A stretch of DNA of 64,000 bases from Verrucomicrobium sp. (lineage in GTDB: Bacteria > Verrucomicrobiota > Verrucomicrobiia > Methylacidiphilales > GAS474), in the NCBI GenBank assembly GCA_028283855.1, contig JAPWJX010000009.1:1-64000 (forward strand), given 5' to 3'. Below, piece by piece: positions 62,950 through 64,000 of this stretch (its first letter is position 1; every line of letters starts with the position of its first letter). The position numbers were made by a program, and so were the translations under genes. Below the pieces are notes generated by a model, which saw only the letters and a program-made list of their open reading frames with translations, ran no database searches and was not told the origin of the DNA.

Positions 62950-64000
62950 TTAGCCCTTGGCCGGGGCGGTCGGAGCGGCGGCGGCGGCCGCGTCACCCAG
63001 GATCTTTTCCAGGCGCGGGTCCTTCGGGATGCCCAGGGAGAGGGCGGCCTGGTAGTGCTTCTTGGCCATTTCCTTGGCGGGCGGCTTCTGGGTGGCGTAG
63101 ATGACGGCCAGGTTGAAATGGGCGTCACCCAGGGAGGGGTCGAGCTCGATGGCCTTGCGCAGTTCCTTTTCCGCCGCTTCCTGCCAGCCCTTTTGGGAGT
63201 AGGCGATGCCCAGGTAGTTGTGGGTGCGGGGATCGTTGGGCAGGAGGGCGCTGGCCTTGGTGAGGGCGTCGATGGCGTCGTCATACCGGCCCTGCTGGTA
63301 GTAGACGATGCCCAGGATGGAGTAGGAGAAGGCGTCTTTCGGGTTGAGCTGGATGGCCTGTTTGAGGGCCTTTTCCGCCTCGGGGTAGTGCTGCTGCTGG
63401 AAGCGGACGACGCCGAGGTTGGACCAGGCGAAGAGGCTGTCCGGGTATTTTTCGATGATCTTGCTGTAGACGTCGGCGGCCTGGTCGTATTTCCCCTGGG
63501 CGAAGAAGTCGGAGGCCTGCTGGGCCAGGGGGCGGAGTTCCTCGGGGATCTTCGGCTTCTGGCTCAGGTCGTCGGCGGGGGCGTTGGCCGCGACGGGGGC
63601 GTTGTTGGCGGCCTGGGCGGCGGCGGACGGGGCGGCGGCGGACGGGGCGGCGGCGGACGGGGCGGTGATCTGGGCGGCGTTGATCCGGAGGAGGGCCTTT
63701 TCGTCCGCGGAGAGGGTGATGATGGGGGAGCCTAGGGCGTCGATCTGTTGCTGGAGGACCTTTGACTGGATGTGGAGATTCTCCATTTCCTCCAGGGCCA
63801 GGCGTTTGGCCTCGTCGCGGCGGGCTTGTTCCTGGAGCTGGCGGGTGAGGATGCCGCGCAGGACGTCGTTTTCCTGGTGGAAGGAGGCGGTGCCGTTCTG
63901 TTTGTCGACGGCGTTGAGCTTGGCCAGGGCGGCCTCCAGCTGCTGCTTGAGGTCGTTGGTGTTGATGCGGAAGGCCTGGTTTTCCGCTTCCAGGGTGGAG
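62950..64000 (-). CDS. TPR-repeat protein with N-terminal coiled coil (partial, continues past right edge)
   Basis: The frame is open from base 64000 to the stop at 62950; an internal Met (MENLHIQSK) at 63786 is probably not the start because the same frame upstream is a good coiled coil (LKQQLEAALAKLNAVDKQ). After a low-complexity Ala/Pro linker with three copies of PSAAA come at least four TPR units: FFAQGKYDQAADVYSKIIEK, FQQQHYPEAEKALKQAIQLN, YYQQGRYDDAIDALTKASAL and YSQKGWQEAAEKELRKAIEL. TPRs mediate protein-protein contacts. The N-terminus and any membrane anchor lie outside the window. Function is unknown. Confidence 0.8.
   Translation of the reverse strand, partial: STLEAENQAFRINTNDLKQQLEAALAKLNAVDKQNGTASFHQENDVLRGILTRQLQEQARRDEAKRLALEEMENLHIQSKVLQQQIDALGSPIITLSADEKALLRINAAQITAPSAAAPSAAAPSAAAQAANNAPVAANAPADDLSQKPKIPEELRPLAQQASDFFAQGKYDQAADVYSKIIEKYPDSLFAWSNLGVVRFQQQHYPEAEKALKQAIQLNPKDAFSYSILGIVYYQQGRYDDAIDALTKASALLPNDPRTHNYLGIAYSQKGWQEAAEKELRKAIELDPSLGDAHFNLAVIYATQKPPAKEMAKKHYQAALSLGIPKDPRLEKILGDAAAAAAPTAPAKG

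Overview
The window is a high-GC bacterial chromosome segment with tightly packed genes, many ATGA/TAATG-type overlaps and few strong Shine-Dalgarno sites. The best taxonomic guess is Verrucomicrobiota (PVC group). The main reason is three adjacent pseudopilin-like genes resembling the Verru_Chthon cassette proteins. The mix of a GxGYxYP protein, an FAD_oxidored protein with extra C-terminal domains, and Gat, PilB/PilC and GlnD genes fits. No rRNA, CRISPR array or insertion sequence is visible.

Layout. (1) 1-8622, minus strand: a divergent VirB/Trb-type type IV secretion (T4SS) operon. In transcription order it holds an unknown gene, then VirB8-, VirB9- and VirB10-like genes, a lipoprotein, a large secreted protein and a VirB6/TrbL-like membrane protein cut by the left edge. 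(2) 8675-16293: an accessory block of mostly unrecognisable genes. It contains small soluble, coiled-coil and lipoprotein genes, a protein with an internal duplication, a three-pass membrane protein and a very divergent sigma-70-like protein. A 13-base motif (AATAGCCGAATTA) lies upstream of three genes here. (3) 16357-31407: icd, two transporters, an exported FAD oxidoreductase, the pseudopilin trio and a GxGYxYP protein. tRNA-Gln and tRNA-Glu follow, then a chemoreceptor and small envelope genes. (4) 31431-47344: a LysR regulator, tRNA-Asp and core housekeeping genes (apt, sigma factor, rsmD, an AsmA-like gene, lipid kinase, DUF167, queC/queF, topoisomerase III, dprA, aroB, a FUSC protein, gatCAB). 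(5) 47441-64000: two tandem PilB/GspE ATPases with PilC, a membrane-anchored L,D-transpeptidase split by a frameshift, and a minus-strand operon (pdxJ, DegT, GT9, DUF255). glnD coupled to a GAF histidine kinase and a TPR protein cut by the right edge complete it.

How it fits together. The T4SS operon and the unknown genes next to it look like one accessory island, with icd starting the conserved chromosome. The sigma-like protein and the shared upstream motif suggest, as inference only, that the island may have its own transcription control. The pilus ATPases and PilC could power the pseudopilins. Two reading-frame breaks stand out. One in topoisomerase III looks like a mutation or sequencing error. 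The other lies on an A9-G tract in the L,D-transpeptidase gene and matches the A AAA AAG slippery sequence, so it may be programmed.
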